The position numbers and the translations under genes were made by a program. The notes under the pieces are model-generated. The model saw only the letters and a list, made by a program, of their open reading frames with translations, was not told where the DNA came from and did no database searches. Below, piece by piece: positions 50,201 to 59,699 of a stretch of 64,000 bases of DNA (the stretch's first letter is position 1; every line of letters begins with the position of its first letter). Source of the DNA: Ostreococcus lucimarinus CCE9901 (taxonomy: Eukaryota > Chlorophyta > Mamiellophyceae > Mamiellales > Bathycoccaceae); assembly GCF_000092065.1 (NCBI RefSeq), contig NC_009370.1:248001-312000 (forward strand). The letters run 5' to 3'.

Positions 50201-53162
50201 TGGAAAGTCATAATCGCCTCCTTCCCGACGGCGCGTACCCAGCATTCCAACAACACTGTATCACCAGCTTCGGCGTCTAGTCGATCAGTATTTTTCGCCC
50301 AGAGTTTCTCGTCTGCTCGCACGAGTCGGATGACATCATTCTCGTAACGAGGTGGATCAACGATCACGTCTGGATCATCGCCTGTATCGCCAGAATACCC
50401 CAGTCGGTCGGTGAGAGAACCCTCGGCAAGTTGGCGTGCCTTGATCGATTGCGGCTGTAGACATACTTGAACACTGCCTATTGACATCCAAAGACCAAGA
50501 TCGACGCGCGCGTAGCCACCCGTCGATACGACGACAGATTCACCGGTAGGTATGTGATTCCCATCGGTGAGCGTGTACGCTTGTTCATTCAAAGGGTTTG
50601 AGTATGCGTGCTTGAAAAGTGCGACATTGCTGGAAGATGATTCGACGTCGTCGCTCGGCCGTAAAGTTATCGTCGAATTCTCATTTTCATCCGCGTCTGG
50701 AGGCCTGGACCCTCGGTAATTTGCGACCTCCCCATCTATTACGATCGGGTCGTGAAAATTAGCGCATATTCGGACGTCGGGTACTGGAACAGCGGAATCA
50801 CCGGCGTACACGTAACCACCTACCTCTCCGTGCCAGGGCGTGATGAATTTGAAAGGGACAGAGTTTATACTTCCACCGGATGATGTTTTCGTCACCACCT
50901 TATACTTCCAAATCTGTCCTGGGATTGCCGCCGCCTCTCTGTCGGCGAAAAGCAACGGCGCGTACGATCGATGACAGTACGTGAGGCCACTGTCAATCAT
51001 CACCACTGACTCATAAGGTGCATCCGTCAGAGAATCCTGCATGCTTTGACGAAGAATCTCGAACCCAACGTCATTCCAGGCGGTATCACGGAAGCTGAAA
51101 GTGACTCCTACTGGATCCAGTTTTCCGTTGACGTCAATAGTAGAACCATCGTAGTACAATCCACCTCCACATTCAAACTTTGAGTAAGTTTCCTCGCGAG
51201 CGTCCGAAATGACGCCACTTAAACACACAATTCTTCGAGCTTTTGGTGCGGATGATTGACGAAGCACGCAGCGCTTGTAATGTCCACATCTTACGGTATC
51301 AATGAACATCACTTCGCGTATCACTCCGGTATACACTCGAACGTCGTCGAATTCAAAATCCACCGCGCCAAGCAGTGTAACGTCCGTCATTGACTCGAGC
51401 GCGCTCAGCGGCCAAGTTTCATCGCGCGTGTAAGTCGTATCATCGATTACTGTGGCCTTTGCGTCACTCGTTGGATCTACGTACAATGTCATGAAATTCA
51501 CCGAGTTTACGGCGAACGCGATGAGGTGCCACTCCCCGTCGCACGCAAAATCAAGTTTCACATCCTTTGAGGATGTGAAAGCGCTCGGAGGATCCACAGA
51601 CTCCTTGACCTGATGAGATGCCCGCAGTTCGACCATGCCGTCGCTCGTACGTATCTTGAGGTATACGTGGAGTCTGTGATCGTGAAGTCCCAACTGTCCT
51701 TGAAACTGAGCGACCGTCATGAGTGATTCGTCGTTGGAGGATTTGGGTTGCGAGCAACGACTTGGATCGATGCGCACCCATGTGCTCATCGCGATGTCGT
51801 GCCCAAGCGTATCTTCTTTATCAAGAGAGTATGAATAATCGTTCGTCCCAGGATCATCCACTGCTTGAAGGCAGCGAAATCCGTTGCCCCCCGAACATCC
51901 CGATATTGTGCGAGCGGATTTCGGCTGCAATCTCATCGGGACGGAAGACTGTCCGTCGACGATTGGCGCGACCGAATCAAGCGATCCGTCGTGTAAAGGG
52001 TCTTCATCAAACGTAAATGCTGCCACGAGAGAAGCGTGTTCGTCGAGAAAGTCACTCGTTGCTGGGCGAATGTCCGTGAAGGAGATGGGAAGTTGAAGCG
52101 TCGTGCCGCCGACTTCATACTCTTCAAAGCGCACATCGACGACGTCGTCGACTGTACCGTCGGCAACGTTGATCTGATTGAAGAGTATACCATCCACGTA
52201 TGCGCAGACGTAATCGCCGTTCGTTGGCTTAGGACTGTACGACCATGCAGTGGTGAGCCCGTTGAGGCCACTCACACAGCGATTCTCCGTTTGCCAGTCG
52301 AGAGTCGGATAGGTGATGCTATCGATACTGAAACTGTTCGACGGAGCTCCGCTGCACTTGACGGGTCGAACGGGGATTTCCATCACGTCGACAATAGACA
52401 CTGCCAGATCTGTGTCGTGCGCGGCGCGAAATTGGTCATTCCAAACGTTGAGAATGTACCTCGAAACGCTTTGTTCCACCAACATGGCCTGAAGTTCATT
52501 CAGTCGCAGCAGTCCGTCGCTGGGATCGACGTCGTGCCTACGAAAGATGCTTTCCTTTGTCTTGTAAATTTCGCCATCATCGCACAGCACGTTGTTGAAT
52601 TGATCGTTACTCAGCAATATGTACCGGACCAGTTCTTCAAGCCCCGAATTCTGATTCGCGCTCGCTTGGCCGGCGGCGTTGAATCCGAGAGGCAGGTGCA
52701 AATCGCAACCCTTGATAACTTCGAAAGAGTGTTGACCAACGGTTTCCGAACCTGGAACGATGCCATCGACCGTAACAAAGTGACAGTTATAAGTTATGGT
52801 GTGAGATCCAACCGAGTGCGTCCCATCCAACTCTGTGAGCGCGAGCGCCTTCGGGAAAAAATCATTCCATTTGCGACACGGTAAGTTATCCGCGTAATCC
52901 GACTCGGAACACGACTGATCGTCTCGTTTCACGCGAACATCGCATCGGAGACCAAGCGCGTGATTGCTCACGCTCTCTTCATTCACATTCAGTAAACAAT
53001 CGCTCGCTTCAGCGCACGCGGGATGATGCACCGCGACTTGGAAATCGTACGAGTACGCCGCAACCCTCTCCGTGGTGGAACCAAATCTCACTTCAATCGC
53101 AGCACCGGCACCAGGCGGCGGCGGTGGACTCGGCGGCGGCGGGCTCGGCGGCGGGCTCGGCG

Positions 53163-53202
<40 letters not shown>

Positions 53203-53484
53203 CGGACTCGGCGGCGGCGGCGGGCTCGGCGGCGGCGAACAATTCGCTATACCCTCGCAATTCTCCGTTCGTGTTTGTCCCTCATACGCTCCACAACTTC
53301 GTCCACCGTTTCGCGGCTTGACGGTGATCGTGAACGTCTGCGAGTACGTCGCCGGTCCGCAAAAAGCCGTGCAACTCCCTTGCCAAAAGCCTACACAATC
53401 CGTTTTCGGCGGCGACGGCGACGACCCCCCGTGGACCCCTCGCAGCGACGACAGCGCGCTCGCGACGACCAACCCGCGCATCAT
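41254..53484 (-). CDS. giant modular surface protein (about 4,080 residues)
   Basis: One uninterrupted frame; ATG 53571 would add 29 residues, but 53484 begins a clean signal peptide (MMRGLVVASALSSLRGVHG). Order (from 53484): a TSP1-like Cys segment (~29-78), Ser-Pro-Pro linker (~82-124), a LamG/concanavalin-like domain (~485-722, FACDGEWHLIAFAVN), a ~160-residue module in three copies (~1500-2067) separated by SPPPP linkers, two EF-hand loops (~2130-2188; DTDGSGGIDKSE, DMDGDGLLNAQE), ~1,850 residues of beta-rich unassigned sequence, then a membrane helix (~4024-4044) and a ~32-residue cytosolic tail. Inferred: type I membrane, cell-surface or matrix protein; calcium may bind the EF-hands. 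No sequence-wide homologue was recognised. The DNA is visibly AT-richer than its neighbours, though linkers are GC-rich. Confidence 0.85.
47101..47282 (-). repeat. Ser-Pro-Pro linker, GGCGGC-rich array
   Basis: About 180 bases of GGCGGCGGC(G)AT/AC units on the plus strand encode SPPPPSPPPP on the minus. Similar shorter linkers sit at about 47790-47883, 48402-48484, 48992-49048 and 53112-53238. Confidence 0.9.
47284..48990 (-). repeat. triplicated ~160-residue module of the giant protein
   Basis: Three copies in register at a 603-base spacing, measured on a shared landmark (47342, 47945, 48548). The copies at ~47284-47790 and ~47884-48400 are almost identical; the third (~48485-48990) is divergent except for an 88-base block. 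Confidence 0.9.
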
Positions 53485-53569
53485 CGTTCGCGTCGCGTCC
53501 CATCGACGTCCGGCGCCATCGCGCGTCGTCGACCGCGACGGCGCGCGTCGTTCGCGAAGCTGACGCGGC

Positions 53570-53602
<33 letters not shown>

Positions 53603-54218
53603 GTCGTCCGTCCTCGCGCGCGGCCCTCGCGCGGGCGCCGCGTCGTCGCGCGTCGGGGGTTTCGGTTCGCTCCGCGTTCGTCGCGCTCGCGTCGCGCGAT
53701 GCCGTCGCGCGCGCGACGAACGCGCGCCGCGACGTTTGGGGGAGGTGTTGCGTCTTTTCAAAAAAAAACGAGGGTGTTACAAGGGTGTTACGAGGGTGTT
53801 GCGCGCGGGGCGTTACAAAATAAACGTCTAGGCTAGTTGGAGGACGCGAGGTCGAACGGATTGTTTTCTTCGGGATTCAATCGAATTCTTCGGAATTCTT
53901 GGAGATGCGAGCTCCGCAGCGGACCTCGCGCCCTACGCCTTCGCCCGATTTCGGCGAACGAACGAACGATCGCTCGCCTTCCGGCGGCGGCGCCGACAGC
54001 CCCTCGGGACTGGCGACCACCCACCTGGGAGGAGGGAAATCCCTGACCGCGATGCGCACCATCTCGAATGCGCGCACTCGGGATGATCCACGGACCCGCG
54101 CGCGCGCATCCGAACGATGCGGTAGGGAGTTTCTTTCGACCGACGCTTTTTTTTGTTTGACTTCCGTCGCCCCCGAAGGCGCGTCGACCGCTTCCATCGT
54201 AAAATTCGCGCGCGTCCG
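53485..54218. other. 734-bp region between the giant gene and cyclophilin H
   Basis: Holds the likely promoter of the giant gene. It contains a (GGCGTC)n run near 53574-53606, an A-run ending at 53768, and three 11-bp repeats. Overlapping open frames lie on both strands around 53833-54534; none has a recognised domain. A minus-strand frame 53833-54249 ends LNPEENNPFDLASSN and is the best candidate, unproven. Confidence 0.4.
53770..53802. repeat. three tandem 11-bp repeats, RAGGGTGTTRC
   Basis: Units start at 53770, 53781 and 53792, with one or two differences between them. Upstream of the giant gene. Confidence 0.85.
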
Positions 54219-54764
54219 CTACATCTCGCCGCACTCCGCGATCACGCACGGCAGCTTGGGCTTATTCCCGCCCCCCGTCGCCACGTTCTCCACCTTTCTA
54301 ATCACCAACATCCCGTCTCCCAGCACGCGTCCGAACACCACGTGCTTATCGTCCAACCACTCCGTCTTCGCGCACGTCACGAAGAACTGGCACCCGTTCG
54401 TGTCCGGCCCGCTGTTCGCGCTCGACAGCAACCCCGCACCCGTGTGCCTGCCGACGAACGCCTCGTCGTCGAACTTCGATCCGTATATCGACGCGCACCC
54501 CGTGCCGTCGCCGTTGACGAAGTCCCCGCCCTGAATCATGAAATCCTTGATCACGCGATGAAACGCGCACCCCTTGTACCCTCGCGGCGCGCCCTCGCGC
54601 GAGCGAAACTCCCCCGCGCACATCTGCCTGAAGTTTTCGCACGTCTTCGGCGCGACGTCGGCGAAGAGCTCGAACGTCACCCGCCCCGCGCTCGCGCCGC
54701 CGATCGTCACGTCGAAGAAAACCACCGGATTCGAGTCGACGCGCGCGCGATCGTGCCACGACAT
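54219..54764 (-). CDS. PPIH: cyclophilin H, spliceosomal peptidyl-prolyl isomerase
   Basis: 181 residues, a single cyclophilin domain. [45 protein letters not shown] with the catalytic Arg, and a Trp-containing [12 protein letters not shown] loop are intact. The ending CVIAECGEM is characteristic of PPIH (USA-CYP), which binds the U4/U6.U5 tri-snRNP protein PRPF4/PRPF18. No targeting signal, so nuclear or cytosolic. Head-to-head with eIF1 across 155 bases. Confidence 0.9.
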   Translation of the reverse strand: MSWHDRARVDSNPVVFFDVTIGGASAGRVTFELFADVAPKTCENFRQMCAGEFRSREGAPRGYKGCAFHRVIKDFMIQGGDFVNGDGTGCASIYGSKFDDEAFVGRHTGAGLLSSANSGPDTNGCQFFVTCAKTEWLDDKHVVFGRVLGDGMLVIRKVENVATGGGNKPKLPCVIAECGEM

Positions 54765-54919
54765 CCTCGGCGACGACGCGCGGCGTCGCCCGCGACGCGC
54801 GCGCGCGGTCCCGGTCGCGCCTCGCGACGCGACGCGGCGATGAGTGTGGACGATTCCTCACATCACAGCGCGCGACGTCGACCGCGTCGACGCTCGGACC
54901 CTCGCGAGACCTTCTCTTT
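54765..54919. promoter_or_regulatory. divergent promoter cyclophilin H / eIF1
   Basis: 155 bases, GC-rich. CTTCTCTTTATGG spans the eIF1 ATG and is a pyrimidine-rich leader, as is common in translation-gene mRNAs. Confidence 0.45.
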
Positions 54920-55713
54920 ATGGCCGACGACTTAGTGTTCGGTGCGTCGACGCCACGCGCGCGGCGCGTCGCGATCGCGTCGCGGCGCGCGCGCGGCGAC
55001 GCGATCGCGACGCGCGATCGCGACCTCGAATCGCGAACGATTCTTTCGGCGTCGCGCGGTTCGCGGCGCGCGCGCGCGCGAAGGGCGCGCGCGCGCGCGC
55101 GATGGACGCGCGATCGTCGCGCGCGACGGCGAGCGGCGCGAGCGGGGACGACGCGACGCGCGCGGGACGGGAAAACGGGACGATGGAGGGATCGCGCGGC
55201 GCGAGGGCGCGCGAGACGACGAGGCGCGCGGGAAGCGCGCGGATCTCGGACGAGACGCGCGAGGGATGACGAGGGATGACGAGGGATGGGGCGCGATGAC
55301 GACGACGACGACGACGCGAACGAGAGACTGACGAGAGGCGCGCGACGAATCCGCGAGACGCAGCCAACGATCCCTTTGCTAACGAAGCGCTTGACTTTGG
55401 AGACGAAGAAAAGCCAAAAAAGGAAAAGAAGGAAACCGCGGACTCGGTTCAGGAGAACTACATTCACATTCGCGTGCAACAGCGTAACGGACGTAAGAGC
55501 TTGACGACGGTGCAAGGACTCAACCCGAAGATCAACAAGAAATTGGTGCTCAAGGATCTCAAGAAGAAGTTCAACTGCAACGGATGCATCGTTGAGGATC
55601 CCGATCACGGAGACATCGTTCAGCTTCAAGGAGACCAGCGTAAGCAAATCGCGACGTTCCTTCTCGAGGCGAAGATTTCTAAAAAGGCGTTGATCAAGGT
55701 GCACGGGAGTTAA
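54920..55713 (+). CDS. SUI1: translation initiation factor eIF1 (SUI1)
   Basis: Exons 54920-54941 and 55364-55713 encode 123 residues. Exon 1 gives MADDLVF; the split codon makes Ala, then NDPFANEALDFGDEE and the SUI1 domain (YIHIRVQQRNGRKSLTTVQG, KKFNCNGCIVEDPDHGDIVQ, ATFLLEAKISKKALIKVHG). eIF1 enforces start-codon choice on the 40S subunit. The ATG sits in a pyrimidine-rich leader. The intron is long for this genome. Confidence 0.9.
54942..55363 (+). other. eIF1 intron (422 bp)
   Basis: Donor GTGCGT, GACTGAC at 55326-55332, acceptor GACGCAG ending at 55363. Three 10-bp tandem repeats GAGGGATGAC at 55261-55290. No gene within it is convincing. Confidence 0.85.
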
Positions 55714-56035
55714 AATCTCACGCGCGTGATTTCACGACGGACGCGACGAGACGTCCAAAATTTTACTTACACGTTACACGACGCAAACGCGCGACTGGGA
55801 GACGGCGACCGCCGAAAGACAGACACGTTGAGGGGGGGTAGATTTTTTACCCGCGGCGCTCGCGCCGCCGGTGTACTTCTTGTAGCTTTCTCTTAGCGTT
55901 GTCAGATACGAAATGATACGAATTGCGTGACTTTCGTTTACCAGCCAAACTTCGTCAAGGGCGCGCTCTCGCGAGACGTCGAGTTTAAAAGTTCAATCTC
56001 ACACTACACACACCGCTCGTTCGATTCGTTCGCCG
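55714..56035. other. 3' intergenic region eIF1 / mitochondrial S1-like gene (322 bp)
   Basis: Convergent genes. A GGGTA...TACCC hairpin near 55835-55851 sits in the middle and may aid termination. Nothing else recognised. Confidence 0.45.
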
Positions 56036-56827
56036 CTATTCTTCCTCATCCGGCGACGCGGCCTCGTCTTCGGTCGCCGCCTCCGCCGCGTCGTCGCCGC
56101 GTCGTTTCGTCCCCCACGAGCGCGCCTTTTCGTTCCTCGCCTTCGCCGCGGCCCTGCGCTCGTTCGCGCCCCCCCCGACCGGCCCGCTCACGACGACGTT
56201 CTTATAATTCTCCCCGCTCGACGTCATTTTCAGAATTTTAAATCCGCACAGCTCTCCGACCACGGGCGCGTCCACCTTCCCCCCCCCCGCCGCCGCTCGC
56301 TCCGCCGTCGTCGGCGGCGCTCGACCTCGATACGCTCTCGCCGGCAAAAACGCAATCATTCCCGCGATCCCCACCGCGTACCCCCCGTTCACCGCGTTCA
56401 ATATCCTCCCTTTCACCGTCGCACCCGCGTCGCGCGCTCGCACGAGCTCCCTCCACACCCGCTCCAGCGACCGCCGTCTCGCCAGCCCCTTCACCTCCAG
56501 GTCGAGCGCGCCCGCGGGATTATTCATCCACGTCACCCTCGCCTCCACGACGTCCCCGACCCGCGGCGTCGCGTCCAGCTCGCTCAACTTGTACGTCACC
56601 GCGCCCCGGATCCCCGTCAGCGCGCTCGCGACGCCGTTCCGCGCGTCGACGGCGACTATTCTCGTCGCGATGACTTTGCCCTGCACGCACGGCATCAGCG
56701 CGTTGTGCGCCGCGTCGTCGCGCGTCGGCGTCGAGTGCGGCGCCGTGGCGTCGCGCGTCGTCGTCGTCGTCGTCGCCGCGCCGCGCCGTCCCGCGAGACG
56801 CGCGAGCGCGACGCCGCGTCGAATCAT
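56036..56827 (-). CDS. mitochondrial ribosomal protein S1-like
   Basis: About 263 residues. A mitochondrial-type N-terminus (MIRRGVALARLAGRRGAATT) precedes a degenerate S1-like strand set (VTYKLSELDATPRVGDVVEARV) and a conserved one: GATVKGRILNAVNGGYAVGIAGMIAFLP, matching the plant mitochondrial bS1m pattern. The C-terminus is acidic (SPDEEE). Expected to bind mRNA at the mitoribosome small subunit. ATG 56827 faces the serine acetyltransferase gene across 78 bases. Confidence 0.8.
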   Translation of the reverse strand: MIRRGVALARLAGRRGAATTTTTTRDATAPHSTPTRDDAAHNALMPCVQGKVIATRIVAVDARNGVASALTGIRGAVTYKLSELDATPRVGDVVEARVTWMNNPAGALDLEVKGLARRRSLERVWRELVRARDAGATVKGRILNAVNGGYAVGIAGMIAFLPARAYRGRAPPTTAERAAAGGGKVDAPVVGELCGFKILKMTSSGENYKNVVVSGPVGGGANERRAAAKARNEKARSWGTKRRGDDAAEAATEDEAASPDEEE

Positions 56828-56905
56828 CGTCGCGACGATCGGGACGCGCGTCGATCTGCGGCGCCGCACACGCGCGCGCGGGAGACGCGCGGCGCGGCGA
56901 CGACG
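56828..56905. promoter_or_regulatory. divergent spacer mtS1-like / serine acetyltransferase (78 bp)
   Basis: GC-rich, no recognised element. Confidence 0.35.
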
Positions 56906-58279
56906 ATGCGCGCGGCGACGCGCGCGACCGCGGCGCGCGTCGCCGCGACGCGCGCGCGCGCGCGACGCGCGAGGGCGACGACGATTCGCGACGACGATTC
57001 GACGCGGCGTCGTCGCCGCGCGTCTCGCGCCGAGGCGCGGCGCGGCGACGACGACGACGGCGCGAGCGGCGCGAGGGAGACGGCGCCCCGCGCGTCGGCG
57101 CAGGCGCGGGCGTCGGCGATGGACGCGGTGTGGGCGCGCGCGCACCCGAAGTACCTGCAGTCGGACGCGCTCGACGACGCGTTTTGCGACGAGATCGAGC
57201 GCGCGGACGACGTCGCGCGACGGCGGGACGCGGCGAAGATCGGGGCGTCGTCGCGGGAGGGCGGCGCGGGCGCGGCGGGCGACGAGGGGGCGGACGAGGC
57301 GGTGGATTACATTTGGACGGCGATTCGAGAGGAGGCGAGGCGAGACGCGGCGAGGGAGCCGATGCTGTCGAGCTCCCTGTACGCGAGCGTGCTCAGTCAC
57401 GACACGCTGGAGCAGAGCTTGAGCTTCGTGTTGGCGAATAAGTTGGCGGACAGCACGCTGCTGCCGACGCAGCTGATGGAGATTTTTAACACGGTGCTGA
57501 CGGAGGAGGAGGAGACGGCGGCGGGCGCGGAGCTGCGCGAGGCGGTGAGGGCGGACGTCGCGGCGTTCAAGGAACGAGATCCGGCGTGCGTGGGGTACTC
57601 GCACGCGTTGTTGTTGTTCAAGGGGTTTCACGCGCTGGAGTCGCATCGCATTCAGCACGCGCTGTGGAACCGCGGGCAGAGACTCATGGCGTTGGCGATG
57701 CAGAGTCGAATCTCCGCCGTGTTCTCGATGGACATTCATCCGGCGGCGCGGTTGGGGAAAGGGATCTTGATCGATCACGGCACGGGTGTGGTGATCGGTG
57801 AGACGTGCGTGATCGGAGACTCGGTGAGCATCTTGCAAGGCGTCACTCTGGGGGGCACCGGGAAGGCGGTCGGCGACCGTCATCCCAAAATCGAGTCGCA
57901 CGTCTTGATCGGCGCGCACAGCACCGTGCTCGGGAACATCAAAGTCGAGCGCGGATCGATGATCAGTGCGGGGAGCTTAGTGTTGAAGCCCGTCGCGGCG
58001 CACACCATGGTCGCTGGCTCGCCCGCGAAGGTCGTGGGTAAGGTTCGCGACAGCAAACCGTCGCTCGTCATGGACCATCACATCACGCCCATGGCGCCGA
58101 CGTTTTGCGACGACTTGGAAGAGGCGGTGCGTCGACAAGTGAGCGAGGAGAAAGAGAAGTGGACTCGCACGGCCGAAGATGAGGATCGAGTGCGCTCGCA
58201 AGTGATTTCCGCGGACGAGAAGAGGCGGCGAAGACGCGATCGAGGCAGTAGAAGCGGCGGCGATTCGTCGACGCGATGA
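56906..58279 (+). CDS. SAT: serine O-acetyltransferase
   Basis: About 457 residues. An Arg-rich ~75-residue lead suggests an organelle transit peptide. The N-terminal helical domain (LSSSLYASVLSHDTLEQSL, SHALLLFKGFHALESHRIQ) precedes the left-handed beta-helix with hexapeptide repeats (MDIHPAARLGKGILIDHGTG). By alignment with E. coli CysE, the catalytic Asp/His pair is D290-H291 and the second His is H326 in GDRHPKI. The enzyme makes O-acetylserine for cysteine synthesis. The C-terminus is basic and Ser-rich; the usual terminal Ile that docks OASTL is not seen, so complex formation may differ. Confidence 0.9.
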   Translation: MRAATRATAARVAATRARARRARATTIRDDDSTRRRRRASRAEARRGDDDDGASGARETAPRASAQARASAMDAVWARAHPKYLQSDALDDAFCDEIERADDVARRRDAAKIGASSREGGAGAAGDEGADEAVDYIWTAIREEARRDAAREPMLSSSLYASVLSHDTLEQSLSFVLANKLADSTLLPTQLMEIFNTVLTEEEETAAGAELREAVRADVAAFKERDPACVGYSHALLLFKGFHALESHRIQHALWNRGQRLMALAMQSRISAVFSMDIHPAARLGKGILIDHGTGVVIGETCVIGDSVSILQGVTLGGTGKAVGDRHPKIESHVLIGAHSTVLGNIKVERGSMISAGSLVLKPVAAHTMVAGSPAKVVGKVRDSKPSLVMDHHITPMAPTFCDDLEEAVRRQVSEEKEKWTRTAEDEDRVRSQVISADEKRRRRRDRGSRSGGDSSTR

Positions 58280-58285
58280 TCGAGT

Positions 58286-58290
58286 TGTAA
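58286..58290 (+). terminator. TGTAA poly(A) signal of serine acetyltransferase
   Basis: TGTAA 7 bases past the stop. Confidence 0.4.
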
Positions 58291-58358
58291 CAAATGAACA
58301 GTAAATGAATTCACAGCTGCGTTCGCGCACGCCAATCGGACCGACTAAAGAATGTGTG

Positions 58359-59315
58359 TTAATCGAACGGGTCGATGCGAGGATCGTGCTCGGTCGCGAG
58401 CGCCATCCCGGTGCACAAGCACGACGTGCACATAACCTTCGCCGTGCCGCTGCACGTCGGACAAATACATCTCGTGTTCGACGTCGGATCGATCAATCGC
58501 CCCGGGCGGTTGCTCGTCGAGCACTCCGCGCACTGTAAGTACCCACTCCCCTTGCAATACATGCAAATCTTCTTGCGCTGCTCTTTGACGTTTTGAATTT
58601 CGATGACGAAGAAGGCGGAAATCGCCCCCACGGCGCCGCCCGTGAACGAAGCCACGATCGGATCAACCTGCGCGAGCTGCGCGGGCAAGTGCACGCTATC
58701 TATGAACTCCGCGTACGACGTCCCGCCGAGCCCGAGTTTCACTTCCGCCATGGGTGCGATCAACCCTCCGAAGAGGAGCAAAAATCCCACCGCCGCGCCC
58801 CAATAAATCCGATAATCCTTCACGCTATCCTCCGTCAACACCGGGAATCCCGGGATCACGGACTCGAACTCCCGCGTCTCCTTCACCTCATCGTCGTCCA
58901 ACCCGATCGTCTTCACGCGCTGCTGCACCCGCAACCGTCGCAACTCCTCCATCAACAAAAACAATCGCTGTCGGCGACTCTCGATGTTCTGCGCGATCTC
59001 CCCCGCCTGCATGTCCGCGAAATCCACCACACTGTTCCGCCCCTCGATGATGCAATAATTCTCCGGCAACGCTTGCGAATCAAAATCTCGCGCCTCGCCC
59101 TCCGCGTCGTCCTCCTCCGCGTCGTCGTTCGCCGCCGTCGTCGCCGCGCCCTCGCCTTCGCCCTCGCCGATCGCTCTGCGCGTCCCTCCCGCGCGCGTTC
59201 GCGCCCATTCCGCGCGCGCCGTCCGCGACGCTTTCGCGCGCATCCGCACTCGCGCGTTCACCGCCCCCGTTCGCGCGCGCATCGCGCATCGCGTCGTCGG
59301 CGTCGTCGCGCGCAT
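58359..59315 (-). CDS. OR: ORANGE protein, plastid carotenoid chaperone
   Basis: 318 residues. After a long Arg/Thr-rich transit peptide, the OR-specific block FCIIEG-like CIIEGRNSVVDFADMQ, EIAQNIESRRQRLFLLMEE and LRRLRVQQR matches plant ORANGE. Two membrane segments follow (WGAAVGFLLLFGGLIAPMA, SFTGGAVGAISAFFVIEI) and a DnaJ-type zinc-finger region with four CxxC pairs (CMYC, CAEC, CPTC, CTSC). OR stabilises phytoene synthase and promotes chromoplast/carotenoid accumulation. No J domain, as in the family. Head-to-head with NadA gene. Confidence 0.9.
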   Translation of the reverse strand: MRATTPTTRCAMRARTGAVNARVRMRAKASRTARAEWARTRAGGTRRAIGEGEGEGAATTAANDDAEEDDAEGEARDFDSQALPENYCIIEGRNSVVDFADMQAGEIAQNIESRRQRLFLLMEELRRLRVQQRVKTIGLDDDEVKETREFESVIPGFPVLTEDSVKDYRIYWGAAVGFLLLFGGLIAPMAEVKLGLGGTSYAEFIDSVHLPAQLAQVDPIVASFTGGAVGAISAFFVIEIQNVKEQRKKICMYCKGSGYLQCAECSTSNRPGRLIDPTSNTRCICPTCSGTAKVMCTSCLCTGMALATEHDPRIDPFD

Positions 59316-59699
59316 GGCGCGACGCTTTTCGCCCTTTCGCGTCTTCTCGACGCCGTCGACGCGTCGTCGGGCCGCCGTTCGGCGTCGCGAGGCGGTCGGT
59401 CGGCGCGCGCGCTCGCGCGCTCGCGCTCGCGCGTCGCCGCGCGCGTCGGCGTCGGCTCGAGGCGCGCTGTGCGGCGTCGACGCGCGCGCGGGTTATCCGG
59501 AGCGGCCGTCGCCGCTGAACCCTAGCTAGGGTTTAGACGTATCCATCGCCGACGCCGTCGCCGCGACACGGCGACGCGCGCCGACCGCCCGACGCGCGCG
59601 CGCGACGCCGACGCGCGCGCGACGCTCGCGCCGACCGCCCGCGCGCGCCGACGCGCGCCGACGCGCCGACGCGCCGACGCGACGACGCGAAACGTCGCG
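59316..59699. promoter_or_regulatory. divergent promoter ORANGE / SufE-NadA with telo-box palindrome
   Basis: 384 bases. A 16-bp palindrome AACCCTAGCTAGGGTT lies at 59518-59533 and extends as GTTTAG, so both strands carry a plant telo-box core (AAACCCTA). The rest is CGCGCG-rich without a gene. Confidence 0.55.

Noticed and set aside
41254-53484. Horizontal transfer from a bacterium or virus as sole origin
   Set aside because: Signal peptide, EF-hands, TSP1-like and SPPPP linkers suit an algal surface protein; lower GC alone is not enough.
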